From NCBI GenBank assembly GCA_025991245.1, contig BQMJ01000015.1, forward strand, positions 1 through 64,000: a stretch of DNA of 64,000 nt, read 5' to 3'. Below, in pieces: positions 47,317 to 56,655 of the stretch. Numbering within the stretch: the first letter of the stretch is position 1; each line of letters begins with the position of its first letter. Under the pieces are notes generated by a model. It was not told where the DNA came from. It was given only the letters and a program-made list of their open reading frames with translations, and ran no database searches. The translations under genes were made by a program, and so were the position numbers. The stretch comes from Galdieria partita. Its lineage: Eukaryota > Rhodophyta > Bangiophyceae > Galdieriales > Galdieriaceae.

Positions 47317-48319
47317 TTACTTGAACGAAGCAAGTCGTTCAAATACAACACGATCTACCTTCATATCCTAAAAATTTTTTACAAAAGATACTTGCATCCT
47401 AACAACCTGCAGACCTCTCCATATATCTCATAAGTATAAGCTATAACTTTAGATCCTTGAATATCCAATAAAATAAAAGATGGCCTAACATTTTCCCAAA
47501 GTCCAGATTGAGAGTCCACTAAAATTGCAGTATACATACCTTTTGGAATCCAAACTATCAGCAACTGGAGCACCTGTTGCCTTGAATATCATAGTTAGCA
47601 GTCATTTATATCGCTATATATATATATATATATATCTTACAGTGCCAGGGTCAATAATAAGACCTCCATCCACAGTTTCTGTCATTTTCAACAAATGTGA
47701 ATGACCAACAACAAGTACATCGACACCCATATCTCTACGAATACTATAAGCATAACTTAATAAGAAGTAATATATCACGCAAACCTCCGGAGTGCTGCCA
47801 AGCAGTTTGGATCGTTCCAAGGAATCAACTGATGTCCATGACAAAGACCAAACGAAAGTTGTCCAATATTCGTGACACAACGTTCGGGATACTCCGATTG
47901 AACCTGTTTTCGTCAGATTTCATTATTTTTATTGGTTGCCTCTTGAAAAGTGCCAAACCACTTACGTCATCCATATCTCCTTTGGTAATCTGTATCTCAG
48001 GACAGATGACCTTGAGAAACTCTTCCGTCTCCTTGTTACATAGGTTCCCCTAAATACTCCAAGAGCTAATTATCAACATAATATACGCATCTTGTGCTTC
48101 TTACTGTACACAACACTCGCTGTATTTTGCCTGGAACAAGAAGTTCTCGAAACTTTAACGGCACTGCAGCTACTCGACTCGGTACTATGCATGTACTTGA
48201 GTTTTAAACACAAAGGAACTTCTACTCGCATACTATGAAAGTCTCCAATCGTTAATACCAACTAGAAAAAGGATTCATAAAACGAAACTGTAAAAATAGA
48301 ATAGGGTACTCACTACCAT
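47317..48319 (-). CDS. VPS29: Retromer subunit VPS29, nine exons
   Basis: VPS29 is the metallophosphoesterase-like scaffold of the retromer complex, which recycles cargo from endosomes. Nine exons join in frame: 48319-48314, 48261-48234, 48184-48105, 48049-47966, 47903-47785, 47743-47641, 47580-47540, 47484-47415 and 47367-47317, giving 193 residues against about 182 in human. Key segments are LVLTIGDFHIPSR, LLVPGKIQRVLCTGNLC, ITKGDMDD, GLCHGHQLIPW, VLVVGHSHL, IDPGTATGA and PSFILLDIQGS. As in other VPS29 proteins, the catalytic histidine of active phosphoesterases after D-x-H is not fully kept. The first exon holds just six coding bases. Introns are 41-62 bases; the sixth contains a TA microsatellite. 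The start is 60 bases from that of the divergent RPB9 gene. Confidence 0.93.
47614..47635. repeat. TA dinucleotide repeat inside a VPS29 intron
   Basis: A run of about eleven TA units lies close to the donor site of the sixth VPS29 intron. Because the intron is only about 60 bases, length changes here could influence splicing, which is inference. Confidence 0.85.
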
Positions 48320-48379
48320 CGTGGAGAGGTTTTATGAAAGAGCAGTTTGGAATTGTGAGTTGAGGGGTGTGATCCCATC
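48320..48379. promoter_or_regulatory. 60-base bidirectional promoter region, VPS29 / RPB9
   Basis: The start codons of the two divergent genes are separated by 60 bases. An in-frame or out-of-frame ATG at 48333 lies within this spacer and could act as an upstream start on the RPB9 transcript. Confidence 0.55.
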
Positions 48380-48808
48380 ATGCCAGTCAAGTTTTGCAAA
48401 GAATGCAACAACATGTTATATCCTATGGAAGACCGAGTCTATCTTCAAGAAACCGGAGAAAGAAGAATGTTATATGCTTGTCGCAACTGTTCTCATAAGG
48501 AAGTTGCGGAGGACGTGGGAATTCCAGTTTATCGGAATGTAGTAACTTCGACTAACAGGTAAGCCCTTTCTTGGAGTCCAAGAGTTCAAACAAAGATTTT
48601 GTTGAAAAGAGGAAAGTTTTTACAAATGTATGACGTATGGCTTGACCCTACTCTTCGAAGAACAAGAAGTACACAGTGTTCACAATGTGGAAACCGTGAA
48701 GCAGTTTATTTTATGGGACCTGTTGGTCGTAACGACACTGCCATTGTTTTATATTTTGTTTGCACTAACTGCAAACAGCAGTGGTCAACATCGGATGACC
48801 AAAACTAA
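48380..48808 (+). CDS. RPB9: RNA polymerase II subunit RPB9
   Basis: RPB9 is a small zinc-binding subunit that supports start-site selection and transcript fidelity. Two exons (48380-48558, 48610-48808) join across a 51-base intron to 125 residues. The N-terminal zinc ribbon is [12 protein letters not shown] with CRNCSH; the central DPTLRRT motif is typical of RPB9; the C-terminal ribbon is [17 protein letters not shown] with VCTNCKQQW. The four Cys-x-x-Cys pairs are intact. The stop is nine bases from the stop of the convergent RPN7 gene. Confidence 0.95.
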
Positions 48809-48817
48809 CTTGAAACT

Positions 48818-50083
48818 TTAAATATCAATAAATCGAGAAAGCTTCTGTATCTTATTGAGCACCACGTCTCCTTGTTTGATAGTTTGTTGGTACAAGGAAT
48901 TTCGAGTATCCGGCCTATTTGTTTCAATCACTCCTTGAACACGATCTATCTTACAGTTGATACGACCTGAAACAATGAAACGCGCAAGTTCCTTATCTAA
49001 AAATGATTGACTGAACCCAAATGCCTTCGCCATGGCTTCCAATGTAACCGACTGATAAGATATAAGAAATTGATGGTAAGCTACTATTCGTAACTCACGA
49101 ATGATATAAAAATTATGAGGCTTTAAGTAACGATCATGTTCCAGTTCTCCAAACAGTCCAAGTAAAGCATTCATAAACTGATGATAGTTACATAAAACAA
49201 GTCCATTTAAAAGTCCGAATACAGTCTTTAACTGAGAAGCACAAGATAATACTTCCGGCGAAGTAACTACTTGAGTTTTCAACGTAGGACGATCAACAGC
49301 AATCAAACTGGACAAAATGGTATAAAAAATAAACTGGGAATAGGAATGTACCTCATAAGCAGAAAAAGTAGCCAGTGAATCCAACAGTAACTTGGAAGCC
49401 GCCTTAAAATCTCTCTTTTGAAACAAATAGGTAGCCTCGTAAACTTTCAAACGATTCCGTCGTTCCCAATCTCCACCATTCTCCACCAAGTCCTTTGATC
49501 GTTCCAACGTCTTTGCTAAAAGTTTCTTACTAATAAAACCTGCAAGTCCTAAACGAAGAATGACAAACAAAATATCCAGTTTACTACCAACTCCAACCGC
49601 ATGAGACTCTGCCTTTTCATATGCATCTATTGCCTCTTGAAAGCTTCCTATTCTGGCCAAAAAGTCTGCACGAGCAACAAGTGCTTCTTGAACTTCACTT
49701 TCTCCCAAATTCTGTTCAGCATCCTACAAACAACTTTAAAACAAGTGCAAAGCAACTTTGAGGTTTCTCACTTTAATCTTTTCTTCTATAGATGCAAGTT
49801 CTTGGTCATTAGAAGCCTTTAATGTATCTGTTTCTTCAAGAGTTAAGGCTATGGAAGGCTATGCATCACATAATACTGAAGTGTCAGGAATCAGAAAGAC
49901 TACAAGCCAGGCTAAACTTACCAAGTCCTTGGCAAGAGCTTGTAACAACGGCAAGGCTTTTCTATTGATCAATATGTTTTTTAGTCTCTCTGTAGCATTC
50001 GTGTCGTTTAATTCTTTCGCCTGAAACTTCAGGTCTGCTATTTGGAAACAGATATCTTGAGTTACGTCAACTGCCGTATTCAT
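48818..50083 (-). CDS. RPN7: 26S proteasome lid subunit Rpn7 (PSMD6)
   Basis: Rpn7 is a PCI-domain subunit of the proteasome regulatory lid. Three exons (50083-49922, 49858-49772, 49723-48818) join in frame to 384 residues, close to the usual 389. The TPR-like middle contains RADFLARIGSFQEAIDAYEK and NRLKVYEATYLFQKRDFKAA. The PCI end contains SFLDKELARFIVSGRINCKI, GVIETNRPD and QGDVVLNKIQKLSRFI, which are family signatures. The start ATG is 57 bases from that of the divergent Siva-like gene. Confidence 0.94.
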
Positions 50084-50140
50084 TTATTGCCCAATTGAAT
50101 CCAAAGCTTGGCGCTTTAAGTTTCTTTCAGTTGTACCAAA
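50084..50140. promoter_or_regulatory. 57-base bidirectional promoter region, RPN7 / Siva-like
   Basis: The spacer between the two divergent start codons is 57 bases, equal to the spacer between ThiC and Sel1L. It holds ACTTAAAGCGCC-type sequence on the minus strand but no recognisable TATA box. Confidence 0.55.
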
Positions 50141-50659
50141 ATGTCTTCTTGTAAGCGTCTTCGAGAAACTGTTGAACTGGAATACAATAACAATAAGATA
50201 TCAAAAAGGTGCCATTATGAAAACACTTCAGCTGCTCTTTTGCAACCTCATCAGAATATCTATCCTTCCATACCAACAGGGTCTATTACTACTACTAGCC
50301 ATTCGCTACTTGAAAATATTCAACTCACAATTCCGCCAAGTAACCACTATATATCTAATCAAACAAAGAATACTCTCGAACGCTATTTTCAAAAGTCAGA
50401 CAAGTGCACCTCTCGTTTGGGAACTCAAAAGGAAGCGACAGCAAACAGCCCTATGTTTACATATTCTTCTTGTGTCATTTGTCAAAGTACGCAAGGAACA
50501 TACTATCAAACATGTGAGCGCTGTTGTCGAAGTGTCTGTAGCTTTTGTTCTAGAACATGTGACGAATGTATTGGAGTTTTTTGTGTGTTTTGTTCTATTG
50601 TGAATTATGAATATCGATTTGATCGTATTCAGTGTATGGATTGCCAAAGTGGTTGTTGA
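50141..50659 (+). CDS. Siva-like cysteine-rich zinc-binding protein
   Basis: This single-exon gene encodes 172 residues. The first 105 are polar and unrecognised. The last 65 hold a dense series of cysteines: CVICQS, CERCCRSVCSFC, CDECIGVFCVFC and CMDC. Order and spacing resemble the C-terminal part of Siva, a protein known from animals as a death-receptor-associated, zinc-binding factor. In an alga the role cannot be that known from animals and is open. The stop is only 26 bases upstream of the next start on the same strand, so the two genes are very tightly packed. Confidence 0.6.
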   Translation: MSSCKRLRETVELEYNNNKISKRCHYENTSAALLQPHQNIYPSIPTGSITTTSHSLLENIQLTIPPSNHYISNQTKNTLERYFQKSDKCTSRLGTQKEATANSPMFTYSSCVICQSTQGTYYQTCERCCRSVCSFCSRTCDECIGVFCVFCSIVNYEYRFDRIQCMDCQSGC

Positions 50660-50685
50660 TTCTTCTCTTCTGAACAACTATATCT

Positions 50686-51535
50686 ATGAATGAAACGATT
50701 TCAATAAGCGATGTGGAAACTTCTTTAAAAGAAAAGTATTTAGAGGCAGTACATAACGTTGAGGCATCCTACAAAGAGATACCAGAGGAGGAACTACTCG
50801 TATTGTATGGTCTTTATAAAAGAATAAAGGTTGGAGAAGCTCCTTTCCAAAATCCATATTATTTCTATCAATGGAAGGAGACTGCCAAGTGGAAGAGTTG
50901 GAGGGAAGCAAGCAATCTTTCAAAGTAAGCTATCAAACTCTATCACCCTGAAACGAACCGAGCTGATAGTATGATTCAGAGAAGATGCCATGAACAAGTA
51001 CGTTCTTTTGAGTTTTAAATATAAAGCTACAAACAAAGAAGTCACTATTGGAAAACAGCCACTTGGCTTTGAGTTGCCTGATGATGAAGACGAGTCCTCT
51101 AGCCAAGTACCTGTTTTGGACCTTTGCTATTTCACTGCAATAGGCGACATTTCTTCTGTTCGATATTTATTGGAAAAGGATCCTTCTTCAGTGGACCAAA
51201 GGGATGAATCGGATATGACTCCACTTATGTATGCAGCAGACAGAGGTTATTTAGAAATGGTCGCTTTATTACTACAATATGGAGCTTCAGTTCATGCAGT
51301 GGATAAGGAGGGTCAAAGTGCATTACATTATGCTTGTATTTGTGACTATCCCGGTAAGTGATGGACTAAAGATTTTTGTTCAATGGTAAATGGAAACTAT
51401 TTAGATGTTGTCTTGCAACTCTTAAAAGCAGGAGCCAATATTTACTTGAAAGATATTCGAGGACAAAGTCCGTGGAAGATTGCAACTCCAAATATTCGTT
51501 TACAGCTGCATTCATTTCCTAACGATCTTGAATAA
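50686..51535 (+). CDS. Acyl-CoA-binding protein with ankyrin repeats (ACBD6-like)
   Basis: Three exons (50686-50924, 50980-51353, 51405-51535) give 247 residues. The N-terminal acyl-CoA-binding domain shows LLVLYGLYKRIKVGEAP, the KETAKWKSWREASNLSKEDA segment and AMNKYVLLSF. Ankyrin repeats follow: DLCYFTAIGDISSVRYLLEK, DMTPLMYAADRGYLEMVALL, GQSALHYACICDYPGDVVLQ and a last partial one. This order is that of ACBD6 and plant ACBP1/2-type proteins, which carry long-chain acyl-CoA and bind partners through the repeats. No membrane helix is visible, so it is probably soluble. Confidence 0.9.
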
Positions 51536-51608
51536 CGTTCTCTTATTTTCATTGAATTGTTGTATAAACGTCAACTTTTTCAAATGCTTCGTAATTAGCG
51601 TTTTATGT

Positions 51609-52354
51609 TTAATCCTGTATAGTTGTTTTAGTGGATACTGGTTGCGAAGAAGCAATCTGTTGAAGTTCTTCCAATCCCCGAATGATCATTTCCAAGTCGT
51701 AGTTGGTTTCATCTGGTTTGAGTTGCTCCCGAATGAATGGCAACTTTCTTCTTTTAGGATAGGAATAAGATTTATCAAATGAACGATTGCGATAGATAAG
51801 ATTCACAAAACCTTCCATTCCAAAGTTTCCCACGACTACTTGTCCATTGTGATCTCGAAGTGGAACTCAAATCCAATATATTTGAGCAAAAAGTTGTACA
51901 AATAGAACAAGTTTCTTACTGGATAGTCTTAAAAGTCTCAAAGTTATTTCTCTTTCCAACTTAATACGCCACATATACTCTCTTTGCTCTGCTTTGAGTG
52001 CTTGAAAGCTATCATATGCTTCTTTCTTAGCCAGTTCGTACAATTGTTCTGCATATTGTAGTTGAAGTTGATAAAAGTTCATAGCTCTCTCGAGTTTGCG
52101 TTTTCTCTCATTTTCCAAAGGAGCGAGTTGACACAAGTACTCTTGACTAGTTCCTTGATTTGAATAATCAGTAACTATACTTATAACCACTCTATATAAA
52201 TACCATTCAAAATAGCGTCTCGTTCTTCGATCAGCGAGGCAAGTTCCTTATCCAATAACTGCTCGCGTTGCTCTTCGTCCTTTATATTCTCTACGTTTTC
52301 TTCTACCCAGCTAGTTTTGCTTTGAGAATATGTTTCTTGATTATCAGTTTCCAT
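51609..52354 (-). CDS. Sds3/BRMS1-like coiled-coil protein (Sin3 corepressor component)
   Basis: Three exons (52354-52204, 52153-51920, 51865-51609) join in frame to 213 residues. The acidic start is followed by LLDKELASLIEERDAIL and TSQEYLCQLAPLENERKRKL, then a long charged coiled coil (ERAMNFYQLQLQYAEQLYEL and following). This is the pattern of the Sds3/BRMS1 family, subunits of the Sin3 histone deacetylase complex. The C-terminal part contains KRRKLPFIREQLK. Assignment is from pattern recognition of the coiled coil and the thr/ser-x-EY-L motif, and other coiled-coil proteins remain possible. Confidence 0.55.
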
Positions 52355-52539
52355 AATTCAAAAGCTTCCCACCATAAAGACTGTGTATCATACAAGTTGG
52401 TTTCTCATTCCTTTACATAAGAGCCCTTTGGTAGGCTTATTATGGGAATGCGACAAAGCATTTCTATTGGTCAAAGGAACGACCATTGAGACTGGCTTCT
52501 GATTATTATTGTGTTGTTGGAAAGCATTCTTTCAACATA

Positions 52540-53698
52540 ATGTTTTCCGACAAAGCAGACTTTACGAAAGCAAGAAAAGTAATTGCTTCTTTCCTAAGGC
52601 AACATCGAACCAATGAAGTCATTCTTGAGAATAATCGTGTTGTGGTTTTAGAAGCAGACTTGCCTACCCAAGTGGCCTTTAAAGCTTTGTTAGAAAACGG
52701 TTAGTTAGCATTCGATAGTAGGAAGCTATTGAAAGAGATGTAGACACGTCATAACTTTTAGATATTCGAGGTGCTCCTTTATGGGATAACGAACAACAAA
52801 GATTTGTGGGTATGGTTACTTCGAGTGACTTGGTGGATATATTGTATCACTGTATGGAACAAAAGATGGAACATTTTTCTCAGTTAAAGTTAATTCCATT
52901 GACAGCTTGGAAAGGTATTCGTGATAGTCGCCTGTGAACAATTATTTATTTATCTTGACTAGATATGCTTCCTTGTCCTCGTTGGCATCGCGATATTGCA
53001 TGGATATACACAGAAGCAGACAGTAGTTTATATGATTCTTGTCATATTTTAAAGAGATATGCCATTCACAAACTTCCTGTGCTTTCTATAGAGGACAATT
53101 TGGTTGTTCATATTCTTACTCATTCTCGTATTCTTTCATTCGTTCATCAACAACTTGGAGATACAGATAGAGATTTGGAAGCATTGTTTTCTGTTTCTGT
53201 TCAAGATTTACGTATTGGAACATGGGATACTATTTATACAATTAGACTCGATCAGAGTTTAGAAAATATTTTGTCACTTTTCCATGAAAGGAATGTTTCT
53301 GCTGTCCCTGTAGTTGATCATAATGGTAAGTTGAATTGTGAATAAAAGGATACAACACACTTTTATGGACAATGTTTAGGAATATTGCAAGATTTGTTTG
53401 CTAGATCAGATGTATGTCATTTAGCCAGGAATTGGAATCAATGGAATTGGAACAGTACTATTGAAAGTATTTTATCCCTATTTCGACCGGTAAGTATGAA
53501 TCAATCATTCTAAGAATGAAATGAAATTGTTTTTAGAATCCGATGTATGTCTATTCTTGTTTCAAGACAGACTCGTTGAGACAAGTGTTTGATAAATTTT
53601 CTAAAACTCTCGTCCATCGACTATTTGTTGTAGACGAAAACAGAAAAGTGATTGGAGTAATATCTTTAAGTGACTTGTTGGGATATTTTTTGGAATAA
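52540..53698 (+). CDS. SNF4: AMPK gamma / SNF4-like CBS-domain protein
   Basis: The gamma subunit senses adenine nucleotides for the SnRK1/AMPK energy-control kinase. Five exons (52540-52699, 52762-52914, 52963-53325, 53380-53489, 53537-53698) give 315 residues. The CBS repeats are evident: ADLPTQVAFKALLENG with DIRGAPLWDNEQQRFVGMVT, SSLYDSCHILKRYAIHKLPV, SLENILSLFHERNVSAVPVV and DSLRQVFDKFSKTLVHRLFV with KVIGVISLSDLLGYF. APLWD and the HRLFVVDE segment are gamma signatures. The start is uncertain: an ATG at 52443 lies upstream but its frame closes, and an extra 5' exon is possible. Introns are 47-62 bases. Confidence 0.88.
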
Positions 53699-53734
53699 AC
53701 GCAAGTGAAAGAAAGAAGAAAGCGCTGTATTAGA

Positions 53735-54814
53735 ATGAGAGAATGTCGTTTCAAGTTTGTGTGGAATGCGTTGAACACTGTGCCAAGGACTTGTTTCTTG
53801 CCAGTTGTGAAGAGTAGTTTTATCCAGAAGAGACAAGTTTGGTTGAGAGCTCATACAAGTTTCACTTGTTATCAACCAGTTGGATATCGTTCACACTTTG
53901 TTAAGAGTCCTCGTAGATATTCAACTGTACTTGGTGGTCGATGTGTTATGTTAGCCTCGGAAATTGAAGCAAATACTCCTATAGCTTTGTTATTAACTAC
54001 ACTTGCTGGAATATCTACAGGTATAGGTAAGACCAAAGACAAGTGACTCCATCCAATGAATTTGTTCAACTTATTCATAGGAGGTATTTTAGTAGTATTA
54101 CAGTCAAACTTATCTTATCCTAAACTGGGAATATGGCAAGGAGCAGCTGCAGGCTTTATGTTAAGTGTGAGTGCGTTTGATTTGTTACCCGAAGCTTTAG
54201 AGGAAGTATCTGCTACTCACGTATTGTTTTCGTTTATTACTGGAGCGCTTTTCTTTATTCTTTTAAAACTTCTCATACCAGAACCTGATTTATCTCAAGT
54301 ACCACTAGTAGAAGGTACTGCTGTGGATAAACAAAACCTTAAACAAGTGTTGCTTTCAGGTTTCTTAGTTGCAATGGGTATTGCCATTCATAACTTTCCT
54401 GAAGGGATAGCCGTTTGTTTTGCAAGTTTAAAAGGAATTCGCTTTGGAATTCCTTTAGCTATTGCTATTGGTTTGCATAATATTCCTGAAGGAATGGCAG
54501 TCGCTTTGCCAGTATACTTTGCTACTCGAAGTAAATACAAAGCCATTCAAATAGCTTTTCTATCAGGTCTTGCAGAACCTGCAGGAGTTGTTCTGGTTGT
54601 CTTTTTTGCCAAATACTTTTTGACGGAAACTTTTGTTGCTTATTTATTAGCAGCGGTTGGTGGTATTATGAGTAGTTTGAGTATCATTGAATTAGTTCCT
54701 CAAGCATGGAAGTATGCAGGAACTAGAAACGGTTTCTTATCTATTACAGGCGGTTTTCTATTGATGACTTTATTACTCAAGACCGTATCTTTACTTCATA
54801 TTGGAATCGAATAA
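53735..54814 (+). CDS. ZIP-family metal transporter
   Basis: Two exons (53735-54026, 54081-54814) join across a 54-base intron to 341 residues. The metal-site motifs of the ZupT/ZIP11-like branch are present: HNFPEGIAV and HNIPEGMAVAL on consecutive membrane helices, preceded by GISTGIGGILV and AGFMLSVSAFDLLPEAL. Eight membrane helices can be counted roughly. The first 85 residues are basic with hydroxylated residues (RSHFVKSPRRYSTVLGG) and fit plastid or mitochondrial targeting. Likely substrates are zinc, iron or manganese. The gene starts 36 bases after the SNF4-like gene on the same strand and ends 17 bases from the stop of the convergent RPN6 gene. Confidence 0.9.
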
Positions 54815-54831
54815 AACAGAAAGTGTTAAAA

Positions 54832-56252
54832 CTAAGACAATAGTGAAGCATTTTCGAACAAAATATCCACAACGCGACTCATTTCTCTCATCGTCTGCAA
54901 CGAATGATAATAACTACGCAATTGAATATGGCTATTGTCAAGATATCCAATTCTCACTACTTACGTTTTCGGAAAATAGTCTTGGGTAAAAGTAATCAAA
55001 CAGTTTGCTCCTTGGTCAAGAGTTCCTTTCAGTTGTCCATCTAAAATCATTTGGGAAATTTTGTTCTCAACGGTTTCCAACGATAGACCAATCAACTCTG
55101 CAATATGAGTGATCTCCTATAAAATATGTTATTCAACATGTCATAAATATCAACATTTCCATACCACTCTAGAAAAAGGTTCCACAATCCTCAAAATATT
55201 TTGTTGCAATAATGTATCGTATAGTTCCGATAAATGACTATGAATAACAACATCATAAGTCAACTCTTCTGGATACTCCTTGAGCGCTTGTTGAAATTGT
55301 GCCAAACTTCGGTTCTGATGGGCTCGTGATATCGCTAGCATAGCATCTACTGCCTTTCCACTATAGCGCAAAGCAAACTTGGTACTTATCAGACTTGTCA
55401 CATCTTCTGCTTGCTTCGTCATAATCTTACATAATAACATATACTTGAAACTCGAAATTGCCCTCTCATCTCCTAAATTGGAAAAGCCTTCAAATGACTC
55501 ATAAAAATAGGAATAGGCTGTTTTGTAGTCGTGTTCTTCAGCAGAAACAATTCCAGCAAGTAAGTCTACTTCTCCTTGTAGTCCAGGTGGAACATAAATG
55601 GCATTGGCAGTGGTTCTAGCAGAAGTCAACGCACCACGAGCCTTTGGAATATTCCTTAAAGCTAATTGCACTCGACACTCCAATAACTGAATTTCCAAAA
55701 GAAGAGATTTATCGTCCAATTTCTTAACTTCTTTCAACAGCTCCGTCAAAACTGCTAGACTCTCCAAATAACGTTGGGTTTGGAAATAAAGTGCAGCAAG
55801 CTTTGCTTGTACCCGTTGTCTCAAAAAAGTTCTCTTCTCTTGTCTACACCATTCGATGGTCTCTAAACACAAGTCAATTTGTATTTGTTCTGTGTTTGGA
55901 ATGAAGGCTACTCGATCAAGTACCACACGAATAAGTTTGGCCTATATAACAAGTAAAATAGAAGCGAGTCCTTTAACACAATACAACATACCGTTTTAGC
56001 TTTAGCAACTTGACCAAAAAAAGGTCTCAGTTTCCTAGTCAACTCAACGATCTTTTCGGCTTGCTTTTGATCTACAAACAAGTCCAACAGAGCCAACGCG
56101 GCTTGTTCTTTGTATTTGAGAATATTCTCTTGTTCCTCTGAAAGTTCTCCTTTACTACATGTAAGTAACTCTAGATAGATCTTTTCAGCTTCTTGGTAGC
56201 AGTGGGTAGCTCGTTTCTCGTCTGCCTGTTCCAGTAGCGCTGCAAGTTGCAT
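54832..56252 (-). CDS. RPN6: 26S proteasome lid subunit Rpn6 (PSMD11)
   Basis: Rpn6 is the PCI subunit that clamps the lid to the core particle. Four exons (56252-55992, 55941-55165, 55116-54965, 54913-54832) join in frame to 423 residues, the usual family length. Signatures include EWCRQEKRTFLRQRVQAKLA, KKLDDKSLLLEIQLLECR, KARGALTSARTTANAIY, DYKTAYSYFYESFEGF, FKYMLLCKIM and ILRIVEPFSRV, then the winged helix with EITHIAELIGLSLETVENKI and the final helix MREMSRVVDILFENA. A longer frame upstream of 56252 was not used because the family starts close to this methionine. Confidence 0.95.
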
Positions 56253-56655
56253 TCTTATTCGCTGGGATGGAATCAACACAAGTATGGAGAATTTCAAGTA
56301 TATTGCTTTTATTAGATATAAGAATCTGTCTATCCTTCTCTGTATAGATAAACTTGTGTGTATAGAATGGATAATATATTCTCTATGACCTTGTCTAAAC
56401 TGCAACAAAAGTATTGATTCTAGTTTTCAAGAAATACTTGATTTGGCAAGTTTTTCAGTTACCAACTCTATGCTTCTGGTCTATTTTCACTGGGAACAAA
56501 AAAGGAATATCTTCCACTCATCCAATACTCCCACGTCGACTATCCATAATGACAAATAGACGACAACGCGAATCTCCTTTCTAGAAAATCTGCAAATATC
56601 ATAAAGTCATCCATTCCTGGGTGATTCTCTCTTTTAGTTCATTGTTTGTGCAATT
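56253..56655. promoter_or_regulatory. Divergent intergenic region, RPN6 / PHO84-like
   Basis: About 400 bases without a supported gene, much longer than the 57-60 base spacers of other divergent pairs. Regulated expression of the transporter, for example by phosphate, would fit but no known site is recognised. Confidence 0.4.
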
